Assembly (NCBI GenBank): GCA_948663505.1
Contig: CAPNAQ010000111.1
Span: 1-5,950, forward strand
From: an uncultured Clostridia bacterium
Lineage (GTDB): Bacteria > Bacillota > Clostridia > TANB77 > CAG-508
Reading direction: 5' to 3'
DNA length: 5,950 nucleotides
Shown here: piece after piece, positions 5,181 to 5,950 of the stretch
Layout of the letters: each line of letters starts with the position of its first letter
Position numbering within the stretch: position 1 is the stretch's first letter
The notes under the pieces: generated by a model
The model's input: only the letters and a program-made list of their open reading frames with translations
What the model was told of the DNA's origin: nothing
The model's database searches: none
Position numbers and translations under genes: made by a program

Positions 5181-5950
5181 TTAATTTTCTTTCTTTTTAC
5201 TAATTTTATCTGTAAATCTTTTTGTGACAACATTACTAATTAAAATTTTCTTTAATGTATCTTCTCTAACATCTGCAATTAATGTTCCATCTTTTGCTAC
5301 TGATATTTTTCCTGTTTCTTCTGATACAACAACAACAATACTATCAGATTCCTTAGATATTCCAATTGCGGCTCTATGCCTTGTTCCTAATTCTTTTGCA
5401 ATATCTGTGTCATCAGCTAATGGTAATACACATGCTGCTGCTGCTATTTTATTATTACTTATCACAACAGCTCCATCATGCAATGGTGTTTTTGGTACAA
5501 ATATATTTACTAATAATTGTGGTGATACTTCTGAATCCATAGGAATTCCTGTTGAAATTATGTCTTGAATATTAATATCTCTTTCTATTACTATTAACGC
5601 TCCTGTCTTATTTTTTGATAGTTCAGATGTTGCAATTACAATTTTATAAATATCTTCTTTGGTTTTATTTGCTATGTCTTTGTCTAAACCAAAAAATCTA
5701 ATAAATTTATTTGTTCCTAATTGCTCTAATGCTCTTCTTAACTCTGGTTGAAATATTACTACTATTGCAATTACTCCCCAATTCATTATTCCTGTTAATA
5801 TAGAATTTAATATTTTTAAATTAAAAATTCCACTTAGTGCTGTTATTATTATTAAAAGTGCTATTCCTTTCATTAACTGCCATGCTCTTGAACCTTTTAA
5901 TATTCTTACTAAACAATAAATTAGAAATACTACTATTATTATATCTAATA
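5181..5950 (-). CDS. cdaA: di-adenylate cyclase CdaA, 5' end beyond the window
   Basis: CdaA is the membrane-bound cyclase that joins two ATP into cyclic di-AMP, a second messenger controlling potassium and osmolyte balance and cell-wall homeostasis in Firmicutes. The frame is open to the right edge, so 255 residues are visible. By comparison with the roughly 273-residue Bacillus protein, about 15 N-terminal residues are missing. Hydrophobic helices lie at visible residues 1-16, 27-45 and 50-65. They are followed by FQPELRRALEQLG (66-78) and the DAC domain with its two signature motifs: DGA at 158-160 (TPLHDGAVV) and RHR at 190-192 (GTRHRAAIGIS), both intact. SEETGKISVAK follows. An ATG at 5873 exists but is internal, because the upstream residues (RILKGSRAWQL) are family-conserved. 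The next gene is truA, one base away, rather than the usual cdaR/ybbR and glmM. The C-terminus is a short lysine-rich tail. Confidence 0.95.
   Translation of the reverse strand, partial: LDIIIVVFLIYCLVRILKGSRAWQLMKGIALLIIITALSGIFNLKILNSILTGIMNWGVIAIVVIFQPELRRALEQLGTNKFIRFFGLDKDIANKTKEDIYKIVIATSELSKNKTGALIVIERDINIQDIISTGIPMDSEVSPQLLVNIFVPKTPLHDGAVVISNNKIAAAACVLPLADDTDIAKELGTRHRAAIGISKESDSIVVVVSEETGKISVAKDGTLIADVREDTLKKILISNVVTKRFTDKISKKKEN

Noticed and set aside
5224..5568. Plus-strand open frame opposite cdaA
   Set aside because: It is antisense to the strongly conserved DGA and RHR catalytic region of CdaA, so it is a shadow frame.

Overview
The window is very AT-rich. It has Firmicutes-type ribosome binding sites, a Firmicutes-type CdaA and AGA-dominated arginine usage. 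TGG is used for Trp and TGA ends one gene, so the stop code looks standard. The best guess is a low-GC Firmicute, such as an uncultured gut Clostridia or Bacilli lineage; the exact taxon cannot be read from here.

Layout: bases 1-145 hold a plausible sigma-A promoter and a strong Shine-Dalgarno for a plus-strand gene (146-2488). That gene encodes a 780-residue membrane-anchored VirD4/TraG-type coupling ATPase. Bases 2489-2693 are a convergent intergenic region with four hairpins or palindromes, one of which is a good terminator for the opposing strand. Everything after that is on the minus strand. Read in transcription order (right to left), it contains cdaA (di-adenylate cyclase, cut by the window's right edge), truA (tRNA pseudouridine synthase, one base after the cdaA stop), a small membrane protein with a Cys/Asn-rich tail (4266-3646, ending in an intrinsic terminator), and a multi-pass putative heavy-metal/manganese exporter (3545-2694).

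The most interesting point is truA. Its product aligns along its whole length with TruA, but only if the frame moves by +1 twice. Both shift points have the same form: the current frame reaches a CGG codon within CGGA, and dropping the C gives GGA (Gly), which TruA conserves at both places (the G of GWQ and the G of HAxGQVANF). By eye these are the only two in-frame CGG codons in any gene of the window. This could be two sequencing or assembly errors, two real mutations, or +1 recoding at a rare or unassigned CGG codon. The sequence alone cannot decide, but the coincidence is specific and testable.

cdaA and truA appear to be a translationally coupled housekeeping unit, without the cdaR/ybbR gene that usually follows cdaA. 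The coupling ATPase suggests conjugation machinery to the left of the window, but no other transfer gene is visible. The metal exporter and the Cys-rich membrane protein appear to be independent units with their own promoters and terminators.
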